Shown here: positions 37,621 through 47,187 of the stretch, piece by piece
Position numbering within the stretch: position 1 is the first letter of the stretch
How the letters are laid out: the number at the start of each line of letters is the position of its first letter
Source: Pseudoalteromonas byunsanensis
GTDB taxonomy: Bacteria; Pseudomonadota; Gammaproteobacteria; Enterobacterales; Alteromonadaceae
NCBI RefSeq assembly: GCF_001854475.1
Contig: NZ_MNAN01000026.1
Location: 310,001 to 374,000, forward strand
Direction: 5' to 3'
Length of the DNA stretch: 64,000 bases
Notes under the pieces: generated by a model
What the model was told of the DNA's origin: nothing
Database searches by the model: none
Seen by the model: only the letters and a program-made list of their open reading frames with translations
Position numbers and translations under genes: made by a program

Positions 37621-39738
37621 TTAAATTGAATACTTGATGTTAAAAGAGACAAAATCACGGTCTGCGAATGTGTTGGTGGCACCGCCACCCCAGAACGTGT
37701 TGTAGCCCACGTCAAACGACCACGCATTTTGATAATTGAAATTTAAAGTTACCCCTAACGACTTACGATCCTCGATGAACAAGAACATTGGATCAGGTGT
37801 AATACCGTTTACATCGTGGGAGAAAACAACTTTTGGTGAAAAGTTAACGCCTGAAAACAGGTTGTTAAACTCACCCTTTGCGATTAATCGATAACCCCAT
37901 GCCGATGATGTCGGGAATGGGTTGACCTCAGGACCATTTGAAACAGCTTGGTGCAACAAATCGTAACTCTTACCTGAAATACCTTCAATCGTACCACTAC
38001 GACCTGTACCAGAGACGTTTAGACGAAGCTGATCATAAGTAGGCATATCTTTGATAGTCACGGCACCTACTTCACCAACAAGTGCCCAGCTATCTGCACC
38101 TAATGATGGGCCAAATAGATGAGTCGCGGTAAATTGAGCCTGCAGGGTATCTCTTAAAATATAACCCTGTGCTACATCTCCTGGCTCCACATACGCTACC
38201 GTGTCACCTTCACTCAACTGAGATAAGCCTGCAAAGTCATCGCGACGTCCTGCATAAGCTAGCTGTTCTACCATACCGGCATAAAGTAACTCTACATCAT
38301 CGATTTGAAGAGGTTCGTCTTCACGAAACGCAAATTCACCAGAAAATGCTGTTTCACCTAACGCAGTATTGAAGCTCAAACCGTAAAGTTTAATGTCTTC
38401 TGGATAGACAATTTTCGCTTGCGTAAAAGCATTTAGATTTGTGATGTTATCTTCAGTAATCGTATTAGTTGCAATATAAGCAAGGTCTTGCGCGACTCCA
38501 GCATTAGTGAAATTCGAAGCCTTACCTGAAATTAGTGGCCTGCGGCTATGATAATTTATGTAATAAAACGCAAACTCGGTATCATTTAGTGCAGGTGAAT
38601 AGATACCTAAACGCAGACCATATTGACCGCCATCGTCTGGTTCAGTTTTACCCGCGCCTCCTTTGCCCTTAAGAGCTACTTTTGTAGGATAAGCCAGATA
38701 CATTTGCGCTAACAGCTTTTGTGCTGATTGACTGCTCGTTACTCCCTCTTGCGTCACATCAAGGCCCTGTGCCGTCAATGCACCCAACCAAGTAGCTTGT
38801 AAAGCATTAAGCGAATCGCTCAAATGTTGAAGATCAATATCTGGGTTTGAAGTAAAACCTAACTGTACGTTTTGAGAAAAACCATTTGCTGAAGCAAAAT
38901 CATTGGTAGAAAAGTAGCTCCCCGAAGCTGGCAAGCGTGTTTCATGCCAGTCATATTGGTAAAAACCTTCCAACGTAATATTTTCTGTGATTCCTAGTGA
39001 TGCCCAAAGCATGCCGACAGGAATAAATGCCTCTTTTACTTCAGAGCCAGGAGCTTTCAAGCGGTCTATGTCAACTGGGTTAACATTAATACCATGACTG
39101 ATTAGAGTACTCTCACCCCAGTTTACTACCTGCTGACCTAAACGAACTGATAACGGATTTTTACCATCATTAAGATCAAAATCGGCCCACACAAACGCAT
39201 CTAATAAACGGAAATCTGAACAGACCTGCTCTTTTGTTTCATCGTATGAACATGGATCGACTTTTTTACCCGATACTGGGTTGTTATAAGCGAAATCACC
39301 ATCTTCCATGGCAAAGTCATAAAAGTACATAAAGCGCGAGAAGAAACCATAGTTATCTTTACTAATCGCTAAATCATGTGTGCCTTTAACAAGCTGTGAA
39401 AAGGTCTCGCCTGAATCAAAATTTAAATTACCAGCATCACCATTATTTGAATAAGCACCTGGGTTTGCCCAAACCTCACTTGAGCTATAAACAGTATTCC
39501 CAGTCAATGCGTTATAGCCAGACCAATCAAACATAGGGTGATTGCTCTTACCTATATACTGAAAATCTCTATCTTCTACACGAATGCTCTGTCCGTAAGA
39601 AAATGTAGAATCAAACGTGATATCAAAATCACCGACTTGAAAGCTTGCAGCAAGTAAAGGTGCACTGCTCATCGACAAAGCAGCTGCACTAAGACCGAGC
39701 ATGATTTTGTTCTTCACAAAAAGCGATCTTTTTATCAT
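37621..39738 (-). CDS. DUF1302 outer-membrane protein
   Basis: 705-residue protein, signal peptide MIKRSLFVKNKIMLGLSAAALSM ending around APLLAA, then alternating polar/aromatic strands and a C-terminal aromatic-rich ending (DFVSFNIKYSI), as in outer-membrane beta-barrels. RLGQQVVNWGESTLISHGINVNP is the DUF1302 signature. The start is ATG 39738 with GGGGGAG upstream; a longer reading adds 12 residues across the ribosome binding site. First gene of the envelope operon; with DUF1329 it probably forms the outer-membrane end of a transport route. No substrate can be inferred. Confidence 0.87.
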   Translation of the reverse strand: MIKRSLFVKNKIMLGLSAAALSMSSAPLLAASFQVGDFDITFDSTFSYGQSIRVEDRDFQYIGKSNHPMFDWSGYNALTGNTVYSSSEVWANPGAYSNNGDAGNLNFDSGETFSQLVKGTHDLAISKDNYGFFSRFMYFYDFAMEDGDFAYNNPVSGKKVDPCSYDETKEQVCSDFRLLDAFVWADFDLNDGKNPLSVRLGQQVVNWGESTLISHGINVNPVDIDRLKAPGSEVKEAFIPVGMLWASLGITENITLEGFYQYDWHETRLPASGSYFSTNDFASANGFSQNVQLGFTSNPDIDLQHLSDSLNALQATWLGALTAQGLDVTQEGVTSSQSAQKLLAQMYLAYPTKVALKGKGGAGKTEPDDGGQYGLRLGIYSPALNDTEFAFYYINYHSRRPLISGKASNFTNAGVAQDLAYIATNTITEDNITNLNAFTQAKIVYPEDIKLYGLSFNTALGETAFSGEFAFREDEPLQIDDVELLYAGMVEQLAYAGRRDDFAGLSQLSEGDTVAYVEPGDVAQGYILRDTLQAQFTATHLFGPSLGADSWALVGEVGAVTIKDMPTYDQLRLNVSGTGRSGTIEGISGKSYDLLHQAVSNGPEVNPFPTSSAWGYRLIAKGEFNNLFSGVNFSPKVVFSHDVNGITPDPMFLFIEDRKSLGVTLNFNYQNAWSFDVGYNTFWGGGATNTFADRDFVSFNIKYSI

Positions 39739-39828
39739 TATTTCTCCCCCTTCTGGCGGGTATTTTCTAATCAAGTTGTTGTTTTTTGTTGTCGTAACGA
39801 TAGAAGCGAATTATCAAAATTACAAATG

Positions 39829-39838
39829 GAACGCGTTC
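39829..39838. promoter_or_regulatory. Short palindrome GAACGCGTTC upstream of the envelope operon
   Basis: A perfect 10-bp palindrome inside TGGAACGCGTTCAA, about 90 bases upstream of the DUF1302 start. A minus-strand TTGAAC that could serve as a -35 overlaps it, so a repressor here would block the promoter. Seen by eye only. Confidence 0.35.
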
Positions 39839-39878
39839 AATCGGTGCTTTTTCAGCGTTTAGGGCGCTATTTTACTCT

Positions 39879-39896
39879 TGGTAAGACGTCCTACCA
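39879..39896. promoter_or_regulatory. 18-bp operator-like palindrome TGGTAAGACGTCCTACCA
   Basis: Central GACGTC flanked by TGGTA and TACCA, one mismatched pair. The half sites TGGTAAGAC and TGGTAGGAC resemble GntR/FadR-type half sites (TGGTnnGAC). It lies about 140 bases upstream of the DUF1302 start in the 237-base gap before the DUF2835 gene, so it is a plausible regulator site for the envelope operon. Confidence 0.45.
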
Positions 39897-39975
39897 GATA
39901 ATTTATAACACGTAATTTAAGTTTATAACAAACCCATTTAACAAAAATACAATGTGACAGTGTTAAATTTTCGGA

Positions 39976-40197
39976 TTAAGCAATTTTTTCAAGCGAAACA
40001 AAGCCATTTTGGCCATCTAGACATAACCTAAAGCGCCCTCTTATACCTAGCGATGAAACAAACTTGCGAATGTGTACTGCAGGAAAGCGGATCGTTTTTC
40101 CGCCATCCTCGGTAACTTGAATATATTTGTAATAGCCTTTGTAATATTTCATACATTCGTCATAAGTCAGATATATTGAAAAAAAATACTCTTGCAT
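39976..40197 (-). CDS. DUF2835 family protein
   Basis: 73-residue cytoplasmic protein: MQEYFFSIYLTYDECMKYY, then IRFPAVHIRKFVSSLGIRGRFRL and FVSLEKI, which is the DUF2835 pattern. Function unknown. It directly follows pepN (8 bases) in the same direction, a common arrangement in Alteromonadales, so it is probably co-transcribed with it. No strong ribosome binding site of its own; translational coupling to pepN is likely. Confidence 0.85.
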   Translation of the reverse strand: MQEYFFSIYLTYDECMKYYKGYYKYIQVTEDGGKTIRFPAVHIRKFVSSLGIRGRFRLCLDGQNGFVSLEKIA

Positions 40198-40205
40198 TTG
40201 TATGT

Positions 40206-42800
40206 TTAGCTCAGTGCTTTGTCTACTTTTTCATATAAGTCGTCACTTAGATCGCTCATATCGGCCAAACGCTCCAATTGAGCTTTCATTAATTGCTGAC
40301 GCCGCGAGTCAAATCGCTTCCATGACATAAATGGCGTTATCATACGCGATGCATTTTGCGGGTTAATAGCGTTGAGCTCAATCAGTAGATCACCCAACAG
40401 TTCATAGCCCTTGCCGTCTATACGATGGAATTGTTCAGGGTTACTTCTGGCAAAACTCCCAACCAAAGCTCGCACTCTGTTTGGGTTTGCTTTATCAAAG
40501 CATGGGTGTGTATATAAATGGTAAATGTGCTCAATGGCATCGTCACCTTTTCTAGTTGCTTGCAAAGAAAACCACTTATCCATCACTAATAAATCGTGGC
40601 GCCATCGCGAGTCAAATTCGGCCATTGCTGTTGCTGAGCTGTCCAATTGCGCATTAAGTACAGCTTTAAGTGCACCTAATACTAAGGTCATGTTATCTGA
40701 CATTCTATGGGATTCTAGCCACTCATATACTTGCTCATCCGCACATATTGCCAAATAGTAAAGACAAGTATTTTTCAATGCGCGAGCTGATACAGCCTCG
40801 TGACCCAGTTCTCCATTTTCTGCACAAGCCATAAATGCATCTTTTAGTGCACTATTTAGCGTGTTGGCAATAGATAGTTCAAACTGAGCTATGCTTTCGT
40901 TTAGGGCATCAACTGGTACCTGCTCAAATGCTGTTGCTAACGTGTCAAAACTAGGCACTTTGATCAGCTCGGCCAAAAGGGCTAAATCTCCCTCACGCTC
41001 ACGTAATAACTTATCGAATGTATCAAGTAATTCTGAGGATAGTATGATCTGCTGACCTTGCTCATGTTTTGTAACAGCTTCCCTCACCTGCAATGTAAAC
41101 GCCTGCTGTGCCGCTTCCCAGCGCGCATAATCGCTACTTGCATGTGCGATTATATGAATAAGCTCCCCAAGTTGATAATCATAATTGACGATAACAGGCG
41201 CGGAGAAGTCTTCAAGTAATACCGCAACAGGACGTTCAGAGATCTTTTCAAAGACGATTGTTTGCTCCTTTTGGGTCAAATTAATGACCTTAGAAACACT
41301 CTCGCCATTAACGATAAGTGGTAACGTGTTACCGCTTTTATCCAGTAATTCAATCGCAAATGGAATATGTAAGGGACTTTGTATTGGGTCGTGCTTAGCA
41401 TTTTGCTGAGTGATCGTACATACATAATGGCTTTGCTCTTCATTGAATGAAGTCACAACTTTCAAGCTAGGTGTACCAACTTGCTCGTACCAAAGCTTAA
41501 ACTGAGTCAAGTCAGTCTTGCTCGCTTCCTGCATCGTCGCGACAAAGTCATCACAAGTCACCGCCTGACCATCATGACGTTGAAAATAAAGCTGCATACC
41601 TTTTTGGAAATTTTGCTCTCCTAATAAGGTATGCATCATACGAATAACTTCTGCACCTTTGTTATAAACAGTAACAGTATAAAAGTTATTCATTTCAATA
41701 ACTTTATTAGGTCTAATTGGATGCGCCATCGGTCCAGCATCTTCTGCGAATTGGTGCATTCGCATCGCCATGACCGCATCAATTCTGTTTAAGCCGCGCG
41801 ATCCCAAATCACTGCTAAACTCTTGATCCCTAAATACAGTAAGGCCTTCTTTTAACGAAAGTTGAAACCAATCTCGACAGGTAACACGGTTGCCGGTCCA
41901 GTTATGAAAATACTCATGACCCACAATTGATTCTATGGTGTGGTAGTCCCTATCTGTTGCAGTTTGCTGATTCGCAAGTACACAAGCACTATTAAACACG
42001 TTCAAGCCTTTATTTTCCATTGCTCCCATGTTAAAGAAGTCAACAGCGACAATCATATAAATATCAAGGTCATACTCAAGGTTGAAGCGTTCTTCGTCCC
42101 ACTTCATGGCATTTTTTAAAGATGCCATTGCATGGGGCGCTTTTGACAGGTTACCCTTGTCCACAAACAGCACAAGCTCAACCTTCCTGCCAGAACAAGT
42201 GATAAATTCATCTTTTAGTTCGTCGAAATCACCAGCAACAAGAGCAAATAGATAGCTAGGCTTTTTGTATGGGTCATGCCAAGTTGTATAGTGACGGCCG
42301 TCTTCCCTAGTTCCTTGCGCAATTTTGTTACCATTCGACAACAAGAACGGCATGGACTGATCACCAATGACTGTCACTGTATATACGGTTAAAACGTCTG
42401 GACGGTCTAGGAAGTAAGTAATTTTGCGAAATCCTTCAGCTTCACATTGTGTGCAATATGCCCCGCCAGCCAAATAAAGTCCTTCCAAAGCGGTATTAGT
42501 CTGCGGTGAGATTTCAGTTACTATTTCTAATTCGAATTCGCTTGGCAGGTTGTTGAGTACTAGCTGTGTGCTATTGGCATGATAGTCATCAAAACTTTTG
42601 CCGTTAACTTTAAGAGAAATTAATCTTAAATCAACACCATCTAAGGTAAGGCTTCTTTGTGCTTCGAGTGCAAGATATTTAGCCTGTGCCGTTACTAAGG
42701 TTTGTGTTGGGTGTAAGTCAAAGGTAAGTTCTAACTTTTCGACCTGATGGCTAGGTGCTGTGTAGTCTTTTAGATACTTAGCTTGAGGTTTGGTTTCCAT
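40206..42800 (-). CDS. pepN: Aminopeptidase N (M1 family)
   Basis: Zinc metallopeptidase that removes N-terminal residues from peptides in the cytoplasm. 864 residues (E. coli 870). The exopeptidase motif GAMEN is at residues 259-263, the zinc motif HEYFH at 295-299, and the third ligand in LKEGL at E318. PDVLTVYTVT and the C-terminal helical domain fit the bacterial PepN type. ATG at 42800 with GAGGAC upstream. The nhaC terminator lies only about 12 bases before the start, so pepN needs readthrough or a promoter inside nhaC. Confidence 0.97.
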   Translation of the reverse strand: METKPQAKYLKDYTAPSHQVEKLELTFDLHPTQTLVTAQAKYLALEAQRSLTLDGVDLRLISLKVNGKSFDDYHANSTQLVLNNLPSEFELEIVTEISPQTNTALEGLYLAGGAYCTQCEAEGFRKITYFLDRPDVLTVYTVTVIGDQSMPFLLSNGNKIAQGTREDGRHYTTWHDPYKKPSYLFALVAGDFDELKDEFITCSGRKVELVLFVDKGNLSKAPHAMASLKNAMKWDEERFNLEYDLDIYMIVAVDFFNMGAMENKGLNVFNSACVLANQQTATDRDYHTIESIVGHEYFHNWTGNRVTCRDWFQLSLKEGLTVFRDQEFSSDLGSRGLNRIDAVMAMRMHQFAEDAGPMAHPIRPNKVIEMNNFYTVTVYNKGAEVIRMMHTLLGEQNFQKGMQLYFQRHDGQAVTCDDFVATMQEASKTDLTQFKLWYEQVGTPSLKVVTSFNEEQSHYVCTITQQNAKHDPIQSPLHIPFAIELLDKSGNTLPLIVNGESVSKVINLTQKEQTIVFEKISERPVAVLLEDFSAPVIVNYDYQLGELIHIIAHASSDYARWEAAQQAFTLQVREAVTKHEQGQQIILSSELLDTFDKLLREREGDLALLAELIKVPSFDTLATAFEQVPVDALNESIAQFELSIANTLNSALKDAFMACAENGELGHEAVSARALKNTCLYYLAICADEQVYEWLESHRMSDNMTLVLGALKAVLNAQLDSSATAMAEFDSRWRHDLLVMDKWFSLQATRKGDDAIEHIYHLYTHPCFDKANPNRVRALVGSFARSNPEQFHRIDGKGYELLGDLLIELNAINPQNASRMITPFMSWKRFDSRRQQLMKAQLERLADMSDLSDDLYEKVDKALS

Positions 42801-42811
42801 AATATGTCCTC

Positions 42812-42838
42812 AAAAAAACGCCCCGAGCTAGCGGGGCG
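42812..42838 (-). terminator. Intrinsic terminator between nhaC and pepN
   Basis: 7-bp GC stem CGCCCCG/CGGGGCG (42819-42825 with 42832-42838) and loop AGCTAG; on the minus strand seven U follow from the A run at 42812-42818. It begins 6 bases after the nhaC stop and its U-tract abuts the pepN ribosome binding site. Confidence 0.85.
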
Positions 42839-42844
42839 GTAAAA

Positions 42845-44302
42845 TTAAGCGCTCTGCTCTGCTTGTTTGGGTTCTATGCGTAATATTTTAATGCCTAGAT
42901 ACGCATAAATGACCGCCAGCAAAGGATTTATTAAATTAAAGAATGCATACATCGCATAGTCAAATGGATTAATCAATAAAACACTTTGCATGTATGCACC
43001 GCAAGTATTCCAAGGGATCAGTGGGCTTGTTATCGTGCCACCATCTTCTAGGGTACGTGACAAATTTACTGGTTTTAAGCCACGCTTTTTATATTCTTCT
43101 TTAAACATACGGCCTGGAACAACAATTGCGATGTACTGATCTGCTGCAATAATGTTGGTTCCAATACAGGTTGCAACTGTTGAGGCAATCAAAGAGCCTG
43201 TGCTCTTGGCTACTTTTAGAATACTACGGACAAATATCTCAAGGAGTCCCGTTTTTTCCATAATGGCGCCAAACATCAATGCGGTCATAACTAACCAAGT
43301 CGTAGTTAGCATACTAGACATGCCACCACCACTAAGTAAGTCGTCCATCTTGGCATCACCAGTTGTTACTGTAAAACCTTGATAAAATGTAGCCCAAACT
43401 AGTTTAAAGTAACCGACTAGCTGACCTTGTGACGCATCAATTTGGCTTTGAATAAGCTCGCCTTGAAATAGCATAGCCCATACGGCTCCGACTACTGCTC
43501 CAATTGAGATAGCTGGAAATGCTGGCATTTTCTTAAAAGCAAGTCCAAGCAAGACCAACAGAGGAACCAACATCACAGGGTTGATATTAAAATTTCCTTG
43601 TAAAATACTAACTATCTCTTCAATGCGACCTATATCACTATTTACATCTGCACTGAAACCCATAAAAGTAAATATTATCAACGCAATCACAAAGCTCGGT
43701 ACAGTCGTCCATAGCATGTGTTGAATATGTTCGAAAAGGTCACTTCCTGCGACTGCGGGAGCCAAGTTTGTTGTTTCGGATAGTGGACTTAACTTATCGC
43801 CAAAATATGCACCTGAAATGACTGCACCAGCAGTTACAACCTGATCTAACCCTAAACCGGTGGCAACGCCGAGCAAGGCGACACCAATAGTGGCCGCTGT
43901 TGTCCAGGAGCTACCTATACTCATCGCAACAATGCCACAGATCAGGCAACTTGCCGCATAAAACCAGCTTGGACTGATGATTTGCAAGCCATAATAAATA
44001 AGTGTTGGTACTGTACCAGATAACAACCAAGTTCCTATCAAAGCTCCAACCATGAGTAAGATCAAGATTGCCCCAAGTGATAACGTGATCCCTTTGATCA
44101 TTGCTTCTTCGAGGGTTTTCCAAGTATAGCCGTTTTTCAAACCTATTAGTGCAGCCGTAAAAGTCGCGAATAGTAAAGCTATCTGGTTGGGGCCGGATGA
44201 CGAATTATCACCATAAAGATAAACAGCTGCGCCGAGTAAACAGACTAAAACTGATATGGGTAAAAACGCGTCAAAAAATGAGGGTTGTTTAGGTTGCTTC
44301 AA
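42845..44302 (-). CDS. nhaC: Na+/H+ antiporter, NhaC family
   Basis: Inner-membrane sodium/proton antiporter, 485 residues with about 11-12 hydrophobic helices. GSSWTTAATIGVALLGVATGLG, GAVISGAYFGDKLSPLSETTNLAPAVAG and the C-terminal IPWNTCGAYM are NhaC signatures. Sodium extrusion and pH homeostasis fit a marine bacterium. The start is TTG at 44302 (MKQPKQPSFFDAFLP) supported by AGGAGA seven bases upstream. Transcribed alone or with readthrough into pepN. Confidence 0.93.
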   Translation of the reverse strand: MKQPKQPSFFDAFLPISVLVCLLGAAVYLYGDNSSSGPNQIALLFATFTAALIGLKNGYTWKTLEEAMIKGITLSLGAILILLMVGALIGTWLLSGTVPTLIYYGLQIISPSWFYAASCLICGIVAMSIGSSWTTAATIGVALLGVATGLGLDQVVTAGAVISGAYFGDKLSPLSETTNLAPAVAGSDLFEHIQHMLWTTVPSFVIALIIFTFMGFSADVNSDIGRIEEIVSILQGNFNINPVMLVPLLVLLGLAFKKMPAFPAISIGAVVGAVWAMLFQGELIQSQIDASQGQLVGYFKLVWATFYQGFTVTTGDAKMDDLLSGGGMSSMLTTTWLVMTALMFGAIMEKTGLLEIFVRSILKVAKSTGSLIASTVATCIGTNIIAADQYIAIVVPGRMFKEEYKKRGLKPVNLSRTLEDGGTITSPLIPWNTCGAYMQSVLLINPFDYAMYAFFNLINPLLAVIYAYLGIKILRIEPKQAEQSA

Positions 44303-44437
44303 ACTGAACTCTCCTATGCATGATATTCATGCTTATTATTATTTTACGCACAACCTTAGGTCGTGATAATTGCTATAAATTGTTATTCGTAGATTAACTG
44401 GCGTGAATCATAGCAAATTCATCAGCGAAGTCGTAAC

Positions 44438-44461
44438 AAAAAAGGCGCCTAAGCGCCTTTT
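44438..44461 (-). terminator. prc intrinsic terminator
   Basis: 9-bp stem AAAAGGCGC/GCGCCTTTT with loop CTAA, followed by a U-tract on the minus strand (A run ending at 44443), 21 bases after the prc stop. Confidence 0.85.
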
Positions 44462-44481
44462 AACTTCGTGTTGAATAATAT

Positions 44482-46512
44482 TTATACATCATTCTTTGCT
44501 AAACGGCCAAAGGAAATTAGGTCTTGGGTTATCAGTGCCGCTTCCTCTAAATAGGGGTCGAGTTCTGAAATCACCTCTGGTAAGTCATCCAGCTTTTCGA
44601 CTTGCTCTAAACCGAGCCTTTTTAATCTCTCGTTGTTACGAGCTAAAGAGCGCTGTTCAGCTTCATCTCTCTCTTTTAAACGCTCTGCCTCAACCAAAGA
44701 AATCTTCTTATCGTCTTTTTGTTCGTTATAACGAGCTATATCATCATAAACATATTTAAACTCTGGCTCACTTTTAACACGCGCTGCGTGCTTAGACTGT
44801 ATGTACTGAACCACAGGCTTTAGGTTGTCCAAAGTGTTATATTGTGCCTGCTTAATGCTATCCCAAGGTAACGCATTATCTTCTTGGCTTTCTCCCCACT
44901 CTTCTGGGTCAATTGCTGAAGGTAGCAGAATATCTGGTACTACACCTTTATTTTGTGTACTTCCACCATTGATTCGATAAAATTTAGCGATTGTGTAAGT
45001 GACACTGCCTAGCGCATTGCTGAATAAATCATAATTTTTACTCAACCCGCGGTGCTGCTGGACCGTTCCTTTACCAAAAGTTTGTTCACCAATGACTACA
45101 CCACGTCCATAATCTTGAATTGCAGCAGCAAAAATTTCTGATGCTGAAGCGCTGTATCTATCTACCAATACTGTCATAGGGCCATCGTAGAACGTAATAC
45201 CATCTCGGTCTTTTTGCTCTTCAACACGATTATACGCCGTATGGATCTGAACCACTGGTCCTTGGTCAATAAATAGACCAGTTAACTGAGTAGCTTCATA
45301 TAAAGAACCACCACCGTTTTGGCGCAAGTCAATAACAATACCATCTACTTTTTGTTCTTTTAGTTTGGTCAGCTCTACTTTCACATCTTTAGAGAGATTA
45401 TTGTAAAAGCTTGGAATTTCAATCACACCAATTTTGCTTGTTAAATCAGAGTATTTAGCTTCGAATATCTCTGATTTAGCTGCTCGGTCTTCTAAACGAA
45501 TTTTGTCACGAACAATCTCAACGACTTTTGGTGTACCGTGCGTGTCTGAACCCTTGAGGTACTGCAACCTTACCTTAGTGCCTTTTGGACCTTTAATCAG
45601 ATCTACCACGTCATCAAGGCGCCAACCAATAACATCGACGAACTCTTCTTTGTCTTGAGCCACACCAACAATACGATCATCCGGTTTAATTTTTTCAGAC
45701 TTATCCGCTGGGCCACCTGGGACTAATGAGCGAATAACTGTGTAGTCCTCATCGTAGCCTAAAACAGCACCGATCCCTTCAAGTTCAAGGTCCATGTCCA
45801 TTTTAAATTGTTCAGCACGACGTGGAGATAGATAAGATGTATGGGCTTCAACGCTACGCGCAAAAGAGTTCATAACAACTTGAAAAACATCTTCACTATT
45901 TGTTTGCACTAATCGTTTCAATGTATTGTTGTAACGCTTAGTAAGAATTTCTTTGATTTCTTTCCATTCTTTACCCGTAAGCTTTAAACGCAGCGCGTCA
46001 GATTTAACGCGTTGACGCCAGTACTCATCTAACTCATTTTCAGATTTGGCGAACTCGATATCTTCCCGGTCATATAAAAAAACATCGGGCTTATCAAACT
46101 TCATCTCGCTATCGAGCAAAGAAATGGCAAATTGAAAGCGTTCAAAACGACGCTTCATACTTAAATTGAAAAGCTCGTAAGCAAACTCTAACTTGCCATT
46201 TTTTATCGCGTCGTCAAATTGCTTACTATATTTTTTATATTGTTCAATGTCGCTTTGTAGGAATACAGAACGGTTATAATCAAGCGAGTCTATATAACGG
46301 TCAAATATTTCTTCCGACAAAGCGTCATCAAAACGAAATCGTTTATAGTGTTGTCGAGTAAAATAGTTGGTCACTCTTTTGCTTGCCGTTGTATGTTGGA
46401 CTTCAGGTGCTAGCACCGGAATATCCTTCTCAGTCACGGTATTTGACGATGCAAATGTAGCTCCAGATAATAACGCGGCGATAACAGGAATGAGTGTCAA
46501 CTTTTTACTCAT
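44482..46512 (-). CDS. prc: Carboxy-terminal (tail-specific) protease Prc
   Basis: Periplasmic S41 serine protease that trims C-termini, including PBP3 in E. coli, and degrades selected envelope proteins. 676 residues (E. coli 682). Signal peptide MSKKLTLIPVIAALLSGATFA; PDZ domain about 235-320 (DLELEGIGAVLG to GTKVRLQYL); catalytic Ser in YSASASEIFAAA and the general-base Lys in GEQTFGKGTVQ; C-terminal helical DUF3340 region with many charged residues. The ATG at 46512 is chosen over a GTG two codons earlier because AAGGAG lies 8 bases before the ATG. Operon msrC-orf93-proQ-prc. Confidence 0.96.
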   Translation of the reverse strand: MSKKLTLIPVIAALLSGATFASSNTVTEKDIPVLAPEVQHTTASKRVTNYFTRQHYKRFRFDDALSEEIFDRYIDSLDYNRSVFLQSDIEQYKKYSKQFDDAIKNGKLEFAYELFNLSMKRRFERFQFAISLLDSEMKFDKPDVFLYDREDIEFAKSENELDEYWRQRVKSDALRLKLTGKEWKEIKEILTKRYNNTLKRLVQTNSEDVFQVVMNSFARSVEAHTSYLSPRRAEQFKMDMDLELEGIGAVLGYDEDYTVIRSLVPGGPADKSEKIKPDDRIVGVAQDKEEFVDVIGWRLDDVVDLIKGPKGTKVRLQYLKGSDTHGTPKVVEIVRDKIRLEDRAAKSEIFEAKYSDLTSKIGVIEIPSFYNNLSKDVKVELTKLKEQKVDGIVIDLRQNGGGSLYEATQLTGLFIDQGPVVQIHTAYNRVEEQKDRDGITFYDGPMTVLVDRYSASASEIFAAAIQDYGRGVVIGEQTFGKGTVQQHRGLSKNYDLFSNALGSVTYTIAKFYRINGGSTQNKGVVPDILLPSAIDPEEWGESQEDNALPWDSIKQAQYNTLDNLKPVVQYIQSKHAARVKSEPEFKYVYDDIARYNEQKDDKKISLVEAERLKERDEAEQRSLARNNERLKRLGLEQVEKLDDLPEVISELDPYLEEAALITQDLISFGRLAKNDV

Positions 46513-46524
46513 ACGCACAACTCC

Positions 46525-47175
46525 TTAAACGATGTATAGGCTATCTGCTTTAGTTTTAACCTGCATGCCAGTTACTAATTCAACGTGAACTTCATCTTTA
46601 TTCACTTCAGTAATTGTGGCATTAACAAGTGCTTGGCCTAACTTAACTTTTACTTTGTTATTAACCTTGACCTCATTGGCTGGCAATGGTTCAACTTTAC
46701 CTGAACTGCGTTTAGCCTGTTGTGGTGCTGGTTTTTTGTTAACTCTAGCGTTTTTATCGCTTGAACGGGGATGAGCTGGCCCTTTCTTTTTGTAAGATTT
46801 TGTTTCGCCATCCTGACGAGGGCGCTGGGGCTTCTTACGTTTAGCCATTTTAGCTCGGCTTTCTTCAAGCGCTTTTTGAGCATGTTCAATGTGCTCTTGC
46901 TCTACTTTTTCAGCATCGTTTCCGTCTAAGTCAATGCGAAATTCGTGTTTGGTAACAGCTTCAAGATAACGCCAGTTAGAAGTATATTTACGTAATGCTT
47001 GGCGAACCTGAGTTTTACTCACTTTATCTGAGCCTTCAATGCGCTCAGCGATATCTTTGAAGATACCGACCTTAAGAGGCTTTATGCCGTCTTTTTGTTT
47101 AAAACACTGAGGGAATTCTGAATATAGAAAATCCAGTACCTCATTAATATCTTTTAGCTTGTTTGTGGTTTCCAT
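46525..47175 (-). CDS. proQ: RNA chaperone ProQ
   Basis: RNA-binding protein of the FinO/ProQ family, a global sRNA and mRNA 3'-end chaperone. 216 residues. The N-terminal FinO domain (about 8-120; VLDFLYSEFPQCF, IKPLKVGIFKDI, ALRKYTSNWRYLEAV) is followed by a Lys/Arg/Pro-rich linker and a C-terminal Tudor-like domain (about 165-216, VNNKVKVKLGQALVNATITEV). proQ-prc adjacency is conserved in gammaproteobacteria. The prc ATG is 12 bases downstream. Confidence 0.96.
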   Translation of the reverse strand: METTNKLKDINEVLDFLYSEFPQCFKQKDGIKPLKVGIFKDIAERIEGSDKVSKTQVRQALRKYTSNWRYLEAVTKHEFRIDLDGNDAEKVEQEHIEHAQKALEESRAKMAKRKKPQRPRQDGETKSYKKKGPAHPRSSDKNARVNKKPAPQQAKRSSGKVEPLPANEVKVNNKVKVKLGQALVNATITEVNKDEVHVELVTGMQVKTKADSLYIV

Positions 47176-47187
47176 TTTTGAACCTAT

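Noticed and set aside
39739..39774. Upstream start for the DUF1302 gene
   Set aside because: The extra 12 residues are encoded by the ribosome binding site region and are not part of the signal peptide.
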